Assembly (NCBI RefSeq): GCF_001039355.2
Contig: NW_019776102.1
Location: forward strand, 443,393-507,392
DNA length: 64,000 nucleotides
Reading direction: 5' to 3'
Source: Lingula anatina
Lineage: Eukaryota; Brachiopoda; Lingulata; Lingulida; Lingulidae
Below are positions 61,003-64,000 of the stretch, in pieces. The notes beneath the pieces were generated by a model. It was given only the letters and a program-made list of their open reading frames with translations. It ran no database searches and was not told where the DNA came from. The position numbers were made by a program, and so were the translations under genes. How positions within the stretch are numbered: the stretch's first letter is position 1; each line of letters opens with the position of its first letter.

Positions 61003-63651
61003 ATGGGTGATCGTTCTAAACGTTATGAAAAGATTGACTTTTTGGGAGAGGGACAGGTTTGTGAATAAGTTCAACTATATAAAATAGGATATGTTTATGT
61101 CAAAGTATATGAGTGGCAGGCTTATACAACCCCTTCATGTCTTAGTCATAATTTATCCTTTTACTCGGAGTAGTCCACTCCACTAGATTCGAAGCTCAGA
61201 TGGCAATATTCTCAATTGAGAAACAGTTTAGCATAAGTTTATCTAAAATTTCCCTAGTTAAAACTGCAAAGGAAATATCTTGACGAACAACACCTTCACT
61301 GATGTTGCCAAAAAAGGGGAAAAAAGATGTTATGGCGCCATTTACTTCGTGAAGAAATCATGTTTGTTTTCTCTTTTAGTTTGCAACAGTATACAAGGCC
61401 AGGGACACAGGATGCAATGACAGAGTAGTGGCAGTGAAGAAAGTAAGACATAAGAGTAAATTTTGGGATGAAATCACCTCCAGTGTACAGTTGATATTTA
61501 GCAATAATTAAAATTTGCTTAGCATGCATGTATCAGTAGGTGTGGGTTGAATCATTAAAAACAATGAAACCAATCATTACTATAAAACATTTAAAATTCA
61601 TTGTATAGCTCCTTAATGGAGTACTCACTGCTGTTTTTGAAATTATTGGAAAATTAAACAGCTCAGCAGAGGTATAAAACATTTCACTTTAACATCTGTA
61701 GTAAATGCAGTCATTAATTCTTAAACAATGGTGTATTAATAATCAAAATGATGCTTGTAATTCATAAGTCTCTGTCGAATTAACTTTGATTTGCTTTACA
61801 CTGTTAAAACATAATGAGTGGTTATTGTTTACAGATCAAAGTGGGCAGCAGAAGAGAGGCTGCAGATGGAGTGAACAGGACAGCTCTGAGAGAAATCAAA
61901 TTTCTACAGGAACTTAGTCACACTAATATCATAGGGGTAATAGTTATAATAAAACTTTATCACATTGAAACTGTATTTTCACAAAGATTAGTTAAAGAAG
62001 TATGTGGATTAGTTAAAGATTAGTTAAAGAAGTATGTGGATTAGTTAAAGATTAGTTAAAGAAGTATGTGGATTAGTTAAAGATTAGTTAAAGAAGTATG
62101 TGGATTAGTTAAAGATTAGTTAAAGAAGTATGTGGATTAGTTAAAGATTAGTTAAAGAAGTATGTGGATTAGTTAAAGATTAGTTAAAGAAGTATGTGGA
62201 TTAGTTAAAGATTAGTTAAAGAAGTATGTGGATTAGTTAAAGATTAGTTAAAGAAGTATGTGGATTAGTTAAAGATTAGTTAAAGAAGTATGTGGATTAG
62301 TTAAAGATTAGTTAAAGAAGTATGTGGATTAGTTAAAGATTAGTTAAAGAAGTATGTGGATTAGTTAAAGATTAGTTAAAGAAGTATGTGGATTAGTTAA
62401 AGATTAGTTAAAGAAGTATGTGGATTAGTTAAAGATTAGTTAAAGAAGTATGTGGATTAGTTAAAGATTAGTTAAAGAAGTATGTGGATTAGTTAAAGAT
62501 TAGTTAAAGAAGTATGTGGATTAGTTAAAGATTAGTTAAAGAAGTATGTGGATTAGTTAAAGATTAGTTAAAGAAGTATGTGGATTAGTTAAAGATTAGT
62601 TAAAGAAGTATGTGGATTAGTTAAAGATTAGTTAAAGAAGTATGTGGATTAGTTAAAGATTAGTTAAAGAAGTATGTGGATTAGTTAAAGATTAGTTAAA
62701 GAAGTATGTGGATTAGTTAAAGATTAGTTAAAGAAGTATGTGGATTAGTTAAAGATTAGTTAAAGAAGTATGTGGATTAGTTAAAGATTAGTTAAAGAAG
62801 TATGTGGATTAGTTAAAGATTAGTTAAAGAAGTATGTGGATTAGTTAAAGATTAGTTAAAGAAGTATGTGGATTAGTTAAAGATTAGTTAAAGAAGTATG
62901 TGGATTAGTTAAAGATTAGTTAAAGAAGTATGTGGATTAGTTAAAGATTAGTTAAAGAATTGTGCAGAAGTGGGTAACAAAGAAGCCCCAGACTGTAAAG
63001 GTACATTTAAAATCGTCATAATTGTATGCTGTTTCTCTCAACACTTGGCCAATAATAATTCCTCATATATGTTGATGTTTTTACTCGGCAGTGGCATTTT
63101 ATAATTTTTGTCAATACAGAATATCCAAATGTATATATTTATTTCTGAAACTTTTGAAAATTATAATTTGAAATGATGAACAAATATGGTGGTGTCTTAC
63201 ATGAACATTTATTTTGCAGCTTCTTGATGTTTTTGGACACAAATCTAACATTAGTTTGGTCTTTGAATTCATGAACACAGATTTGGAGGTAAAACTTACA
63301 GAATGTTTACACGATGTAAACCGCATTCCAACATACAAATGCTGTACATTTAGTGTAATGTAATATGTAATTTGAATGTCATTTGATTAGAAAAAAAAAA
63401 TTTACTTATTATTCAGTTTTTATGAGATTTTCTTTCTTAGTTTCTTGATTGCCACAAAAGGCAGTCATTGGTATTCTGTAAACCTTATCCAGTCTCTGCT
63501 TGAAAATCTGTAAAATGCTTTTCTCTTTCCTCATTGCCAGGTTATCATTCAGGACAGTAATATAGTTCTCACCGCTGCCCACATCAAGTCTTATGTTCTA
63601 CAGACAATACAGGGTCTGGAGTACCTCCATGCTAACTGGATTCTACACAGG
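61003..63651 (+). CDS. CDK7: Cyclin-dependent kinase 7, 5' five exons
   Basis: CDK7 is the kinase of the CDK-activating complex (with cyclin H and MAT1) and of TFIIH, where it phosphorylates the RNA polymerase II tail. Exons in the window: 61003-61056, 61380-61442, 61835-61936, 63220-63288, 63541-63651, giving 133 codons of a family length near 345. Visible: the glycine loop FLGEGQFATVYKA (split by intron 1), the catalytic lysine in VVAVKK, the C-helix region with [14 protein letters not shown] (cyclin-contacting, CDK7-type where cell-cycle CDKs have PSTAIRE), the hinge [11 protein letters not shown], and the helix before the catalytic loop, [13 protein letters not shown]. The HRD/DLKPNN part begins in the next exon, beyond the right edge. 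Intron 3 is enlarged by a 32-bp minisatellite. The start [11 protein letters not shown] matches the family start. Confidence 0.96.
61984..62960. repeat. 32-bp minisatellite, about 30 identical copies
   Basis: The unit is GATTAGTTAAA, then GAAGTATGTG, then GATTAGTTAAA; the 11-mer at both ends means each unit contains a smaller direct repeat. The marker TATGTGG recurs every 32 bp from 62001 to 62929 (30 occurrences). I saw no base differences between units. It makes up about three quarters of CDK7 intron 3. Confidence 0.97.
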
Positions 63652-64000
63652 GTAACTTTGTCTTAAAAGCACAACGATTATTAGACCTTTGTATTGTGAA
63701 CACTATTTTTCTTGGAAATTTTACGCTTATCACAAAAACTATTAACAAACTTGTGATCAATAAACCTTTTTGAGCTTTAATTTTTGAGTAACTCTCAAAA
63801 AGCAGATGGAGTCTGGTGAATTTCACTCTTTACTGTCAAAATAGAAATTTAGAACTCAAAAATGGGTTTTAGATTGTAATTTTCTCAAATGTTTTGGAGG
63901 GGATATGCTTTTGTGATTAAGGGCATCGTGTTGAAATTTCTAGGAATTTTTTTTTCCTTTTTGAAGATCTTATTTCAAACTTAGAAAGTAATTTCAATGT

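Noticed and set aside
61984-62960. Regular 32-bp repeats resembling a CRISPR array
   Set aside because: The units are head to tail with no unique spacers, and the sequence is a eukaryotic intron.
1-64000. tRNA, rRNA or snRNA genes
   Set aside because: I looked for B-box-like GGTTCGAATCC and cloverleaf patterns by eye and saw none; a covariance-model scan would be decisive.

Overview
The window is animal genomic DNA, AT-rich, with intron-split genes using GT..AG splice sites, AATAAA poly(A) signals and many short non-autonomous transposons. The protein set (TBCK, SERAC1, a clan-2 cytochrome P450, glucosidase II beta, an SLC6 transporter, a peptide-type GPCR, CDK7) together with transposon ends of types I associate with marine invertebrates suggests a marine invertebrate, perhaps a hemichordate or other invertebrate deuterostome. 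The sequence alone does not fix the species.

Layout. 1-1017 is the inside of a TBCK intron and starts with a satellite array. 1018-8040 (-) holds the first 19 coding exons of TBCK. 8785-15587 (+) is complete SERAC1 (16 exons, 654 aa), head to head with TBCK. 15949-18183 (-) is a complete three-exon CYP2-like P450 (492 aa), tail to tail with SERAC1. 19835-27953 (+) is PRKCSH, glucosidase II beta (564 aa), ending in HDEL. 28875-29680 (-) is a decayed Penelope-like retroelement with a MITE inside it. 30284-39138 (+) is a complete SLC6 amino-acid-type transporter (13 exons, 621 aa), which holds a fresh 614-bp DNA transposon and an assembly gap. 40465-47455 (-) is a six-exon class A GPCR (424 aa). 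47456-53292 has no recognisable gene. 55329-60846 (-) is a six-exon, 263-aa protein that I do not recognise, with an N-myristoylation-type start. It shares a 157-bp divergent promoter with CDK7 (61003 to beyond the window end, +).

I joined exons by hand, and the lengths sum to whole reading frames for SERAC1, CYP, SLC6, the GPCR and the unknown gene. PRKCSH keeps frame only if one of two neighbouring 79-bp exons (23397-23475 or 23668-23746) is used. Both encode the same EF-hand segment in different sequence, so they look like a mutually exclusive exon pair, and this is the most interesting signal in the window. Other notable items are the 161/322-bp higher-order satellite, a perfect 30-copy 32-bp minisatellite in a CDK7 intron, a partial copy of a PRKCSH exon, and several transposon families with visible terminal inverted repeats.

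The genes are housekeeping and signalling genes with no common pathway. The shared regulatory arrangements are the divergent pairs TBCK/SERAC1 and unknown/CDK7, and the convergent pairs SERAC1/CYP and SLC6/GPCR.
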